Positions 1 to 11,900 of a DNA stretch of 64,000 nt are shown in pieces (the stretch's first letter is position 1; the number at the start of each line of letters is the position of its first letter). Location of the stretch: positions 18,693,996 through 18,757,995 of the forward strand of contig OY756968.1 in the NCBI GenBank assembly GCA_963580455.1. The letters run 5' to 3'. The notes beneath the pieces were generated by a model, which was given only the letters and a program-made list of their open reading frames with translations, was not told where the DNA came from and did no database searches. This stretch comes from Euonymus europaeus. Its lineage: Eukaryota > Streptophyta > Magnoliopsida > Celastrales > Celastraceae. The position numbers and the translations under genes were made by a program.

Positions 1-381
1 TGAGTCAATAATCTCAGTGAGTTGCACAATGACAGTTCATTGATCAAGAATATTGTTTTTAGAAGGAAACCATGTCCCGGTTTTGGGATTGAAGTTAACC
101 CTCGAGAAAGCTTATTAGTTTTATTCGTGTCAAATCCTGCACGTGGATATACTTATTCGACACGATAAATAAGTTAAGCATAAGTCTTGAGGTCTATGAT
201 TTATAAACTAAATTTTCAGTAATTTTATTTATAAATCAGGTATCAATTTTCTCTTAACATGAGGAGTTAATAAACATTTAATATATAGCTAGAACTATGT
301 TTTAAGGTCATTACAATTCTTTAGTGGAGTGAATTGTAATTTACCAAAAGAAGAAAGGTGGATTTGTTGGTCTGGAATTTT

Positions 382-508
382 CTATTTGGTATTTAGTCAA
401 AACATATTCACTATGTGGTCTTTGATGTGCCTCTATATAAAGAACTCAAGACGTTTAGGGTAAAACAAGGTTTTTATTGAGACGTTTTTCTCTCTTAAAA
501 AATTGAAA
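382..508 (+). repeat. LTR-like promoter segment, copy 1 of 3
   Basis: This stretch carries a TATA-like motif (TCTATATAAA) followed by 'actcaagacgtttagggt' and a pyrimidine-rich tail. It recurs nearly unchanged at about 15,766-15,892 and 20,185-20,311. Three copies with a TATA-like box and a shared downstream block suggest the U3/R part of an LTR family, although I could not find paired LTR ends. Bases 1-381 contain no coding sequence that I recognise. Confidence 0.45.
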
Positions 509-514
509 CCTTAG

Positions 515-712
515 CTTGGCACCATATGCTACCAGCTAAGCCAAGGGCCCTATGTTAAAGGCTGGGGGTCAGGAGTTCGACTCCTACCAGCAACAACCTG
601 CCTTGTGAGAGGTGATGGGTTGGGGGTAGGGCCCAGGGAGCCTGAATGTGAGGCCGCGGTGTCGGGTGGGCCAGATGGGCTGTCGAGCTGGGCCGGGTCA
701 TCACATCATGTA
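515..712 (+). repeat. GC-rich tRNA-like (SINE-like) segment
   Basis: The segment is much richer in G and C than its surroundings. It contains 'caggagttcgactcctac', which folds like a tRNA T-arm and resembles a polymerase III B box. No complete tRNA cloverleaf is visible, so a SINE head or tRNA pseudogene is more likely than a working tRNA gene. It directly abuts the LTR-like segment on its left. Confidence 0.35.
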
Positions 713-1390
713 TACAAATTTATAGTTTCAATCGGAATATAACATTTCATGCATGTATAACAAATTTATATGAGTAAACAATGCACATACGCAAAAGTGG
801 CATACAAAAAAACAGTGACATACAAACATCAAAAATAATTTTACCTTAAGATTGTTGTCGTTTTTGACAATAAACACAGTTTCACAAATATGAGCAAATC
901 CGTTTAATCAACAACATATGAAATATATACACACACAAACACATATGTAAAGATTAAAGCATACACGATTATTTTATTTGAAACACATAAACAATAAAAG
1001 AGCAGAGTACAAATCCACCAATTATAGTTACCAAAAGAAGTAGGAAATGAGATATCAAAGTAAGGTATAGAACAACTAATCTCCCTATTGTTAAATTGTC
1101 CAGTCATTGGTGTCTCTGCTTCCTAGCAATCATTTCCCAAGATACAACACTTCTGACTGCAGATGAGTGAAACAACAAACCGAAAAACTCGTTCGAACCA
1201 AAGAATATGAAAAGCATTGTCAGACTTGTGAAAAAATTAAATTTTCTAGGTTGAACCCATTATCCAAAGAAAACTTAGACTAAGAGTTGGTTCTTACTTT
1301 CTACTGTTTTACTTGAATCCACTCATCTTGTTTTAAACACCTCCTCAATTCATTCAACCACCTAAAGTAGGGATAAGATATGGCATTCTA
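713..1390. other. No gene recognised
   Basis: AT-rich sequence with short unsupported reading frames. Nothing in it resembles a known family, and its nearest neighbours are repeats. Confidence 0.5.
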
Positions 1391-1399
1391 AAACCATTG

Positions 1400-1925
1400 G
1401 TGTTTGAGGTGTTGCCACTTCTGGAAGAATTGGTGCTCCAACAACTCTTGAAAGAGCATATACAACCTCATTATCCACACCATGCTTATACTCTATCTCA
1501 TATTAAGAAAAACCTAACAATTTAGCTGCCCCTTTTTGTTGGAAGGGAGTGTTAGCCCTCTAATGTAGGAAGTAATTAAGACTATGGTGGTTAGTCTTGA
1601 TCACAAAATGTCTACCTTGTACATATTTCTACCACTTCTTGACTGCATACAAAATTGCAATCATCTCCTTCTCATAGATAGATAAAGCTTCATTCCTAGG
1701 CCGTAATGAATGACTTGTAAAAGCCAGTGGCCTACCTTGCTGTTGAAGGACTGCTCCAATACCAACACTTGATGCCTCACCCTCAATTTCAAAATTAGTT
1801 GCAAAGTCTGACAGTGCTAAAACTTGAGAGTAATTCATTGTAGACCTTAATTTACCAAAAGTTTTTGTAACATCTTTGGTCTCCAATTGTTCTTCATCAA
1901 TTGGCTTGACGTTATGCCAAACCAC
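1400..1925 (-). pseudogene. Ty3/gypsy pol fragment (RT end and RNase H)
   Basis: Read on the minus strand, the first ~98 codons match the end of gypsy reverse transcriptase and the start of RNase H. Visible motifs are 'LALSDFATNF', 'GIGAVLQQ', 'GRPLAFTSHSL' and 'YEKEMIAILYAVKKW'. The first RNase H acidic position, usually in a TDAS motif, reads GEAS. Beyond KKW the same frame continues with recognisable RNase H sequence (KYVQGRHFVIKT...HHSL; DNEVVYALSRV) but is broken by at least three in-frame stops. No integrase, gag or LTR lies in register, so this is an isolated dead fragment. Confidence 0.8.
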
Positions 1926-3440
1926 TCAAAAACACTACGTATAAATCTAGGAAGTGGAAATATCAAACTGAACGACAGTGGTAACTCATAAAAGGACACC
2001 TAACCAGTACAACCATATCAGCCATATGATCATCGCTCGGAGCGTCCATATCAACTTCATTAGGAATTTGATATTCATGCCTAATAAGGTTTAAGTACTC
2101 AACACCTACAAGACTCCGAGCGTTATGGGACATGATAAAGTCGATTCGCTCACCCTTTGGGAGCCGATCGCTAGACGTACGTTGACTAGGTTCCTCTCTT
2201 ATGAACCAATAGGTCAAGCAACAAAAAATGCGAAATCAACTTCTTCATGATTTTCGTTCGACTCACAATTTACATAACTATTAACTTCAGTCTCTTCTCT
2301 TTCTTGCCAAATGACAACCCTTTCTTTCCTTCAAGAATCCGTACGAACCCTAGACAAATTCTCGTCCATCTTCCCCAAACAGAATTAAACAAAAATCAGA
2401 ACAATTATGAGATCAAAAGGCCTATTTTTTGACAAACGAAAAGTAACAAAAAATAGAAATAAAATCAAGATAAAAAAAATCTATTTAACCAGGAACATGT
2501 ATGAACATATGAAGAGCAAACAAAAAATCAAAGTTCATAGCATCCAAAATCATCACAAAAATCCAAGAAACCGTAAAAACAAAATAAGGATTAGACAAAA
2601 ACATACCTCTAGCACACTAAGGAATCAAATGCAGCCAAGAACATGAGAGAAAGAACACAAAGAATTAAAAGAACAATGAGATAAAAGCAAAAGCCAAAAG
2701 CCAAAAGCTTTGTCTACAATGTATAATATATAGGAGCGATTGGTATTCGAAACAACATGACCTTTGTTTCCCAAACCCTAATTGACACATGGCATCTTCC
2801 CAGCTGTCGAAGTCTAATTAACCCAATGAGGATAATAACACCAAATGATATGACACTACTTTAATTTATGCACTAACGAACAACGTGGTTGTTTTATGTG
2901 GCAAGAACTCTAGTAGTGGCCACTGAAGCTTCTAAAGTAATACACGTGTTTCCCTTTTTGAATCTTTGAAAATTAGGATTGACTAGCTTTACACATTTTG
3001 ACACATATATGCAAATATAAATTCTTACGACAAAATCGGTTCTATCAAATTCACCAGCCTCACATATTTGACATGTGAAAAAATCATATTTGACTAATGA
3101 CACGATCGATTCTATTAAATTCACTAGCACCATATATTTTAACATATATTCAAAATTAAATTAGTAGGACACATTCCGCTTCCTCATGCCACTTGTTGGA
3201 TTATAATTGCCCTGCTAACCCTCTTTTATTGTACTAAGAATGATGGTACGACGAAAAAAAGGAACCAAAAAAGTATTCCGTACGAATCCCTTATTGAACA
3301 ATAACAAGAAACTTAAAAGTCTACCTTTTGTTACTATGTGATTTGGCTTTTATTTAGATTTGTTTGCACTTTTCTTCTTGTTTTACTTCATCTCCTAATT
3401 ATTTCATTATTCTTCTATTATCTGACATTTGATGCGAAAA
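1926..3440. other. No supported gene; AT-rich
   Basis: An open stretch on the minus strand (1,963-2,217) contains 'EYLNLIRHEYQIPNEVD', which has a transposon-gene flavour, but I cannot assign a family. The remainder is low-complexity AT-rich DNA with short A-rich reading frames that look like chance. Two related ~40 bp phrases ('aaattcaccagcctcacatatttgacatg' type) recur near 3,050 and 3,115. Confidence 0.4.
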
Positions 3441-3450
3441 AGCTAGAAGT

Positions 3451-3905
3451 TTGGAATTGCTTCCTTTTGTTCCTGAAATAGAGAGGACATTTCGAACTAG
3501 GAGAAAAGCAAGAAAACAAGAAGAGATAGTTATGGCTAATCCAAACAACAACGAACAAAGGGCCATCAAAGAGTATTTTGAACCAACTGTTAATGTTCAC
3601 CATTCTGGCATAGCACAACAAACTATAAATGCAAATAACTTTGAAATTAAGCCTACACTAATTAGTATGGTGCGACATAACCAATTTGCAGGTTTAGCGA
3701 AGGAAGACCCAAACGCTCATCTTGCCACTTTCCAGGAAATTTGTGACATTGTGAAGATGAATGGCGTTACTGAAGACGCTCTTAAATTTCATTTTCACTG
3801 AGAGACAAAGCTAAAAGATGCAACGGTTGCAAGAGACAAATCCTGGGAATATTACAAATGAGGAGTTTCTCTTCAAGTTTTGTCTCTTAGTTTTCCTCCG
3901 TTCTT
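3451..3905 (+). pseudogene. Ty3/gypsy gag fragment
   Basis: The frame beginning at the ATG at 3,532 encodes a gypsy-type capsid start: 'NANNFEIKPTLISMV', then 'FAGLAKEDPNAHLATFQEI' and 'MNGVTEDALKFHF'. Plant gypsy gag proteins normally read NNFELKP...Q.FGG...EDPN.HL..F at this point. After codon ~90 the frame hits a stop. Recognisable gag continues in other frames ('FSLRDKAKRC', then 'NEEFLFKFC'), so at least two frameshifts are present. Orientation is opposite to the pol fragment at 1.4-1.9 kb, so the two are not parts of one intact element. Confidence 0.7.
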
Positions 3906-4643
3906 CTTCTTCATTCATCCATATCTTCGATACTAGGGTTTGAACGAGGCGATCATAAGTTCATAACAACTCCCGCAAAAATGCTATATCGGATCGCATA
4001 GCTAGGGCTTGAGCATCGATTTCATGAAATTTCAAATGGATTTCATAATTTTATGTTCATGTAGAGTCTGAAATGAAATTCCCCTTTTTTTTTTATTCTA
4101 GGTTAACAATACAAATTTTAATTTCAGGATTCCTAAAAATTCCCAAGTTTTTAAAAAATGATATGTTACGATTTGGAACGAGGCAAATGTTCTCGGTAAT
4201 CAAAAAGGTATTACTCAAGCTCAAGCTCTTAGAATAGCGTTTGGCTTACTTTTGACAAATGATTCATCCTTTATAATCCCCACAATTGAGGTCGGACTTA
4301 CTATAATGTGCTTGGAAATTGGATATTGTGTGATTTGCCAAAATTATAGTTACAAATATTTGTTGTATTTAAGTTTAGGTTTTTTTCTGTTTGTTGATAA
4401 ACCCTTTATATGAGCCTCTAGATGGATGAGGTAGCCGGGCCTTATGAAGTGTATAGTTTTTCTTTTCTATAGATGATTATACAAAATCAACAAGTCTACC
4501 ATATATTCAATTACAACTCTATTACACATATTGATCAAATTAAATACGAACAATTTACATCGTAGATGCAATTTTAATTAAACCAAAGAACTGCAAAACA
4601 AACCATAAAAATTAAAGGCACAACAACAAAGATACATGACAAA
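3906..4643. other. No gene recognised; downstream of B3 gene
   Basis: AT-rich sequence separating the gag fragment from the 3' end of the B3 gene. It presumably contains the 3' UTR of the B3 gene just right of ~4,450-4,640. No coding signal was seen. Confidence 0.4.
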
Positions 4644-5039
4644 CTAAATGATTGCAACATCACAAACATAAATCCACACAAACTTAGAGAGAATGTTGAG
4701 TTGCTCTCGCATCACATTAGTCCAAAATCCAAAGATTTTTCTCTCTGCTCTGATATTGTATTGAGCACCATCTCGATAAAGGATGATCCTGTCTCCCGCT
4801 CTAAGACCTTTAGATTGAACGAATCGAAGCCAATCTCCAGAGAGAACGGGCTTAGGATTTGGGTCATTTCTCCGAACAGAGAGTTTGAAGCTCCTCTCTT
4901 CATGGCTGGTGTCTGTGGCTTGAAAGGTTGTTGAATGAGCTCCGACAGGAAATGGAAACTCTCTTAACAAGGCGGTAGGAAATGCTAATCTGTGATCAAT
5001 ATCAGTTTGTGAGAGTACTTTCCTAAAGAGCTCCGCCAT
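4644..5039 (-). CDS. Small B3 DNA-binding-domain protein
   Basis: A single uninterrupted frame of 131 codons. Residues ~1-110 match a plant B3 domain: 'ELFRKVLSQTDIDHRLAFPT' (first strand and basic loop), an internal stretch 'FKLSVRRNDPNPKPVLSGDW', then 'GLRAGDRIILY', the usual GL+.GD.I...R end of the fold. B3 domains bind DNA in transcription factors of the ARF, LAV, RAV and REM families. This protein is essentially one B3 domain plus a short hydrophobic tail, as in the small B3/REM-like proteins. The start is the only Met preceding the domain and has a TATA element 109 bp upstream. No frameshift or stop interrupts it, so it is probably functional. The target sequence cannot be inferred. Confidence 0.85.
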   Translation of the reverse strand: MAELFRKVLSQTDIDHRLAFPTALLREFPFPVGAHSTTFQATDTSHEERSFKLSVRRNDPNPKPVLSGDWLRFVQSKGLRAGDRIILYRDGAQYNIRAERKIFGFWTNVMREQLNILSKFVWIYVCDVAII

Positions 5040-5147
5040 TGACGAGATGAGATGAGATGAGAAGAATCCAACCAGATTTGTGAAACAATTGTTTTGTATA
5101 CAAGCTGAGCAAGAAGATATGATTCTGGGAGTGATGGATTATTATGG

Positions 5148-5156
5148 TATATATAG
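5148..5156 (-). promoter_or_regulatory. TATA box of the B3 gene
   Basis: The minus-strand motif CTATATATA lies 109 bases upstream of the B3 start codon. That is a typical plant distance once a short 5' UTR is allowed. The assignment rests on motif and position only. Confidence 0.6.
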
Positions 5157-5239
5157 GGTATCAAGTGAATCATATTGTTCGAGCCATCACACACACATAC
5201 GATAGACTTCATTCTCTGGTGTTTCATGAAATTTTTTGG

Positions 5240-5684
5240 TGGTTGAGTCTAACTACAAATATTATGTATGTGTGACGAACAGAGAAATCGCTCGACTGAA
5301 ACCAAGATTTTGCAGCTCATGCAAAAAAATGCATTTGTCGGCTACAAATAAACAAACTATTTATTTATTTTCTGGAAATGAAAATGACATTTGTCGATCA
5401 CGTGCATGCAAGTTAACCTGACATAACGTCATGTAACAAGTACCACAATCATTCGAATGATACCAACTTAATTCCAGAACATTGAGGGGCCCACAAGGAA
5501 ATAGAGATTTAGAAGTGTTTTTCTTTTGTTGCTCGCTCACCTCCAATAAGAAATCAAGAGATGATAACTTTGCATACAACTACAAGAGAAATTTAAGGTA
5601 GTAGCAAAAGCATATATAAATAGCATAGCAATTCGTAACCCCCAGCCCAGATGGGCACCATTCCTAAAACAGTTTGATAAAAGA
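5240..5684. other. No gene recognised
   Basis: Intergenic DNA between the B3 promoter and the end of the EMB8-like pseudogene. Short frames here do not resemble known proteins. Confidence 0.4.
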
Positions 5685-6358
5685 ATTATAGAAGCAATCA
5701 GACTGATCATAATTTTCACAATGGCCACCTTGTTAGGTAATGATCTATAGAAACACTTAGAAAGCAAAATTGAATATTGTTGTGAACATCTAGATACACA
5801 ATGTAGTGTGTAATAAAGTGCACAAAGAATACTATAAAAATAAAATATTCGTAAAAATACCAGCGAAGGCAGAATGTCAATGACATAAATGAAATCTGTT
5901 ATCTAGCACTTCATCTAGTTAATGAAATTTCAATGTTTAAATATCCAGTTCAGGGAGGCCATTCCTGAAGCATGAACCAAGTTAATTATCCAAAAAACAA
6001 GAATGAGTTATGTCCTATATAATGTACAAAAAATTAAACTTAAACAGTGGTGTGATGAACCAGCATGTTAATATTATAAAAGCATTCCAACGACACTAAG
6101 ACAACTTATCCTTTTAATCATTTCGCAATTTTAAGTGGAAATATTTTCCAACTACTTAGAACTTGATTTTATATGATAAATGTGCTTCAAAAGTACTTTT
6201 AACAAGGACTCACAGTCATGATATGCCACAAAGTCCGCGATGATTGCTTACAACGACAATGCAGTCCTGCCTTGCCATCTTGAAAGCAAGATGATTTATG
6301 TACTGTTACATGTTACACGTTTATTTGAGACGAGAGAGAGAGAGTAGCGACAAATTAA
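5685..6358. repeat. Segmental duplication, left copy (pairs with 21,095-21,738)
   Basis: This block is nearly identical, in the same orientation, to 21,095-21,738, including intron sequence and the 'MARQDCIVVVSNHRG' exon. The left copy contains ~23 extra bases after 'cataatt' and a one-base loss in the exon. Homology stops after 'agcgacaaattaa' on both sides. It shows that the two EMB8-like loci are copies of one gene. Confidence 0.85.
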
Positions 6359-8316
6359 CTATTATTTAAAAGAGTTAAACACATCGATCTCAAATTTAAT
6401 TGCTCCAAAACTGGCTGTTGTAAGGTCCCATTAGCAGGAGACTCCTTTTCCAGTTCCTTGCCACAAAAGTCTTGTTGTACCTCTACAAATACTTTTCTAT
6501 TGCGTACCCACTCACCAGAAGACAAGGATAAATGGGTGTCCTTTTAAAAGAAAAAAATAAAATAGCGGACATATGGCTATCTAGCAAGAGTCCAGTTTTG
6601 AATAATTTCAACAGTATTTTCCTAAAAGCACCAAAGGAAATTAGAGATTCAGTTTGAAAGCGAAACAAAAAAATAAAATAAAAAATGAATGATACATACA
6701 GCATCAGCAGAGTCACTCGTTAGACCAGGTATGACTAACAATTGGAATGTTATCATTTCTTAGAGTGGTATCATTCACTTGGAAGGCACCTTCACACTGT
6801 TAAACACAAGTTTAAAAATAAGAGAATTATGTAATTTCCTGGGGAAAATATTTTGGTAACTAACAATTTGCCTCTGGCTACCTTAAATCTTGCATATAAA
6901 TTTATATCATGTTTCTATTCTACAACAGAAAAATGCAAGTATTTAGTATGGAGCAACATTTATATTGTCATCCTGCATCCAACATGCACATAATCAATTA
7001 TACAACAACTGATAGGAGGACCAGTACTGGATTTTATTTTTTGTGAGCAACCAGAATCCAGGTTCAAGTTATGGTGGAGAAAAAGAAAACATAAACAAAG
7101 ACTTAGGCTCTTTAAACCCCAATACCACTGACACATCAATAGTTTACCATAAAACCAATTTTGGATGAGCTTTGAACTCAAAGTGTACTCATTAAAGAAA
7201 ATGTAAGCTTCGTTCCCACCCCCACCCCTTTTTTATTTCAAAATAAAATGGGCACAAGATTTCCCAAAAGTTGAAAAAACTGAAATCTTGAAAAGTTGTT
7301 TCTACCTAGGTAGAGGACATGAAGATTCTCGTTATTTGCAGTTTTCCTGAGTAAAATGCATTTTAAATGGTACACCAAAAGAATCAAATTCATGCATAAA
7401 ACATCAGAATACATAAGCCAATCCAGAGCCCTTGTCACACCATCTTGTGCATGGACTATGCGACTTAACAGAAACAGTACATTAATAATGAATACCAACA
7501 TGGAGGCGCAAATCGAGGAAGTGAAATAAAAATATCATGACTACTCCAATAGACAATCATTCACGACTTTTGAAATTAGTAGTAAGAAAATTTTCATCAC
7601 TAACCGCCTATAGCTAAAATTGGGGGCACTGCCAAAAAAACTCAGATAGGTTGTCTGGAGACGAGGACTGAAAAGCCATGGAGTAGGCAAGTATCTGCAG
7701 ACATCAACAAACGAAAGAAATAAGAACAATAAATCAGAACAGCGACAAAGCCTGTACATTCCAAAAACAGGACTCAATCTTACTGAAGTGCTACTGCCTA
7801 GAATGCATATTATAAGAGTAATTTAATAAAAAAATTGCTATTAAATATTTCTATTAAAATTCAAACGGGATTCCCATGAAATTAGCAGTTCTTATGAGAT
7901 ATCATGTTTGGTTATGAATCCTCTAAATTAAATTTGATAGATAATGCCGAATTGTTCTGATCTAACTAGTGATTAATTCACTCAAAAATAAAACAAAAAT
8001 GTTAAGGAAAAAAACTCAAAGCTTCAGTCTCGCAACTTCAAATTAGGCCGTTATAATCACAACCCAAACCACCCAAGCTTCTGAACCAATTAAATTTTCA
8101 CCTGCCGTAAGTAGATGATACTTGGAACCAACCAATTTGTAGAGCTCGGAGCTTGAATTCATGAATTGACGATGAGCGACACCAATGATCACCGCGAAAC
8201 CCCGTGACTACATCGTGAAGTAAATGAATCTCCAAGAAAGCCTTCAAGAGAAGCTCTGAAGAGAAGACATCGATGAAATCAAGAAACTCTCCATGGAAGC
8301 TGTCACGTTGACTCAC
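5685..8316 (-). pseudogene. EMB8-like alpha/beta-hydrolase pseudogene (left locus)
   Basis: Several separate minus-strand segments match, in order, the plant 'embryogenesis-associated protein EMB8' family of alpha/beta hydrolases. They are: ~8,100-8,300 ('FLEIHLLHDVVTGFRGD', then a frame change to 'SSELYKLVGSKYHLL'); ~7,605-7,694 ('YLPTPWLFSPRLQTTYLSFF'); ~7,405-7,470 ('DGVTRALDWLMYSDV'); ~6,700-6,775 ('LLVIPGLTSDSADAV'); ~6,225-6,298 ('HLAFKMARQDCIVVVSNHRG'); and a stub 'SDCFYN' at ~5,690-5,705. The spacing fits an exon-intron gene. Frameshifts occur in the first and fourth exons, a stop follows 'GLCGIS', and the gene ends abruptly in the 'SDCFYNAGW' exon, before the catalytic Asp/His region. 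It is therefore a truncated, non-functional copy. The right locus at 21.7-16.5 kb carries the next exon. Confidence 0.75.
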
Positions 8317-8339
8317 GTGAGGACAGAGGATTTAAGACT

Positions 8340-8777
8340 ATAGCGGAGAAAAATGTTTCTTCCCCGGGAATTTTGCAGAAATGACCCAGTTTATAAACAT
8401 TTTTGGAGAAATAAGATTGTTTAAAAATTTTTGGGGAAATGACTCATTTTATACATAGAAGTATCAGAATATTCTTATATGACATATTTAATAAATTTCT
8501 CTCATTGCTAAACTAAAAATTGAAACAACATCGAAGCTCGACATCAAAACTTCTCTTTTAGTTTCGAAAAATCATTTACGTCAATAAATTATGTTTCGTC
8601 AAATACCTTAAAACTCATATATCACTGGATCTTGGTAATTTTTAGTTAATTTTGTTTATGAAAATAAATATCAAGCTTTTTTGCGTCTGTATAAGAGATT
8701 TCTAGGTTCTATTTTTTTCCATCTTCGAGAACGATTTTTTTGCGTATATACAGTGAACAACCAAGGAAAAATGATAC
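8340..8777. other. No gene; short direct repeat
   Basis: Two related ~35 bp phrases ('aaatgaccca/actca...ttttata' and 'attttt(g)ggagaaat') occur between 8,375 and 8,455. The rest is AT-rich with no coding signal. Confidence 0.4.
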
Positions 8778-8903
8778 ATGACCAAAAAAATTAGGCACAA
8801 CCAAGAAAAAATTAGGCACAACTAAGAAAAAATTTGGCACGACCAAGAAAAAATTGGCATGACTAAGAAAAAATGGTTGTGCACAATTTTTTTTGGTCAT
8901 GCC
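8778..8903. repeat. Minisatellite of ~22 bp units with inverted last unit
   Basis: Four to five units of the type 'ggcac(g/a)accaagaaaaaatt' follow each other from 8,778 to ~8,875. The last part (8,879-8,903) reads as the reverse complement of the first unit ('ttttttttggtcatgcc' against 'catgaccaaaaaaatt'), so the array could fold back. The minus strand reads through as repeats of FFLVVPN, which looks accidental. Confidence 0.75.
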
Positions 8904-8939
8904 AAATTTTATTATTTTAATTCAAATAAAAAAATAATG

Positions 8940-11900
8940 AAAAAATGACATGTAAGCAAACTAACGGACATTCAACGATTTTTGAACGTCTGACAAACAG
9001 TAGGGTTTATTTAGACCAAACTGGAAAGTAGAGGGGCTTCAATGACCTATTTTGAAGTAAATGGGCTTGATTGATCATTTTGGCAAATAGAATGGTCAAA
9101 TTGACAGTTATCCCTATTTAAAAAATATAGTTGATTGATGTTATTAATGGTGAACTCATTGAGTGGCTAAGATTAAACATAACAATCTAACGGCCAACAT
9201 ATGAGGTGGAATTGAGATGGGACTAGGAACGGCCCCAAGACTGTAATTGGTTTGATGAAATTAACTAAAATGCATTAAATATCAGCCATCCAATTCATCT
9301 GATGGCTGAGATTCAATAACAATTCATCTCCATTTTTAACTCATTCATTTTCTCTCTTTTCTTTTCATTCGAAATAACGTATCTCCATCTTAATAATTGA
9401 GTCCCTGCATCAAAAAAAAAAAGGAATCCCAAGTGTCAAGGTGAATGCTTGAACTTTGAAGTCAACGAGCTTTTTGGCGGATCTATGTACCACTTGTCCA
9501 TGTAGTGGATAGGTGTTCCTTCCTATCTCTTTCTTCTCCCTCTCTGTCTGATGTGAACATAGTTTCATTTTTTCGATTTGTTGTTCATTTATATTTGTAT
9601 TAAATTGATGGTGGTTGATTTTTGTATTGGTTGTCTTTCTTTTTTGGATTAATAAAACAGTTCATCACCGAAATGTGACAATGTTTCATTTTAATCAACT
9701 AATGTTTAAACGTTCCACTCTAGTAATCAAAAGTTTGAAATTGTTTTATTTTGGTCATTCGGTTTTCCCAAATTTAATCAGTCAAACTACCTACGTGATG
9801 ATTTGGCCATTAGAAAATCGTCCAAATTTGAGGATGTGGAACAACGAGTTTTCTTATGGGCTAACGATTCTTATTGGACTATCTCTTTCCCCAAATTGGC
9901 TTGTAGATGAAGGTGATCCTGAATCCTGCAACCATCGCAAGTCGCTATTTGTCTCCTGTCAAAAACCTAGAGAAAACAACAATGCCATGGGGGACCGTTC
10001 TTCTCCTTCGACATTGCATTGTCACTGCATTTATGAAAGCAAGAAGCGGCAATACTAGAGGATGCTCAATATAAAATATCACAAGTAAAACTTGCAATAT
10101 TATCTAATCACAAGTGTACTTGTTGTGTGATAGTATAAAAGTGAATGAGATCGTATCCATAGAGAGTGTATCAACTATGAACTACCAAGCAAGCAATATT
10201 GCAATAATGCGAATAAATTGCCGAAAATTCATATTATTAAAGATGAGAAAAATTGGCTTAAACTGTGTAATCCTATATGGAAGGAATTTTGCTTGGATTT
10301 GTGTTATTCTCCTACTGTCACTCAGTCACACGATTCAATATGCAATCACATCAATTAAAGGTCTAACGTAGTCAATCAAGAGACATTTGTTCGACTCTCC
10401 CAATTTTGACTTTCCTAAGCAACAGACTTGGCTTTCGTCCAGCCTAAGATATTTTCTCATCAAAGGAGTCTCAATTGGTGCACCCTAAGAATTTCCTAAG
10501 ATAAGCATATAAACGAGAAAGTCGACAAACGCACAACCTTAGGAAATGACATATTACCTAATCAATTGTGTTCAAAGATTTCAAATTTGGGTCCTATTCA
10601 GATTCTTTTTACTTGTTAAAAATATGGCTATGATCAGTCGAATATGCTTAACTAACAATTCCTACTTATCATGATGTTAATCAGATATTCATAATAATAA
10701 AAAAAATACAAATAGAAATAGAGAATCAATAAACTAAACCTGGTGTAATCGTCAATGAAATCGAGCAACCAAGCTTCAGTAGAATAAACTAACCATACCT
10801 AAACTAAAGAGTAATTTAGCTACACATAGACATGTCCAAAATTAATAACAAATCAAAAACCAGATTTTCGAAGGAAGAAATGCTCAATCTTAGTGAATCT
10901 CCTGTTCTTCGCACCTCTATCTGTTTTTCTAGTATGTGGCTGTCAAGAATTATGTTTTGCGATAAGCTTCTCATCACTTAAAATTTTGGGCTCCACATCA
11001 GCATAATTAATTAATTAATTGGTCCACTCAAATCTGCGGCTGTAAATAAGTCGCAAAATAAGGACATCTGTTGCAGGATTTCTTTCTTCAATTAAAGACT
11101 CTAAAATGATGCTCACACTAAGCTCGCAATTTTCGCCCATAATTACTCTCAATTTCTTTCTTTTTTTTGTAACTAGTTCCTGACCTGTTCATAAAACACC
11201 AATTGGGTAATATTTTTGAACTAACATATCAATTGACATTTAAAGGCTAGAAATATTTGCGCATTTTGCATCTAACAGTGAACTTACTATCAATATCATA
11301 TTCTTGCATGAAATTTACGTCTAGGTTTCAACATTACACAAATCAAAACACAACCTCTTACTACACTCCTCAATCAATAATTGCCAGGAAGATTTACCAC
11401 CCACAACATATCCAAATCTAATTCGTCACTCTTATCTCCACTATAATCCAAACTCTTAGACAACATTGTCCATCCTGAATTTACTTCTCATGACCTACTA
11501 TACCATCATTGCTTTTCAGAGTCACTTGAGGAGTTATCGATCACGTCATAGAGACTGATTGGGAACTCAAAAAACGTTGTTAGCGAATGTCAGACATTAT
11601 GACAAAAGATGGATAGGAAACCTTCTTAAAGAAGACGAAAAAGAATGGGAAGAAAAGTATCTGTCAATTTTGGAAAAATATACATTTATTTTACATGTCA
11701 CCAATTGTTAGTACACTCAAGCAACGAAAAACATCTATGGAACAAACCATCTAAGATCACTAACATGATCTACAGTTGATAAGACACTAGAGCAAAACAT
11801 AAGTATGCTTGAAACGCATAAAACATGTAGAACATCAAATCATTTTAAAAATTCCCTAAGATGAAGCATCCTTCTAAACCTCCTCTACTGCACCTTCAAA

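Noticed and set aside
515..590. Functional tRNA gene
   Set aside because: Only a T-arm-like hairpin is convincing; no acceptor stem, anticodon arm or D-arm could be paired.
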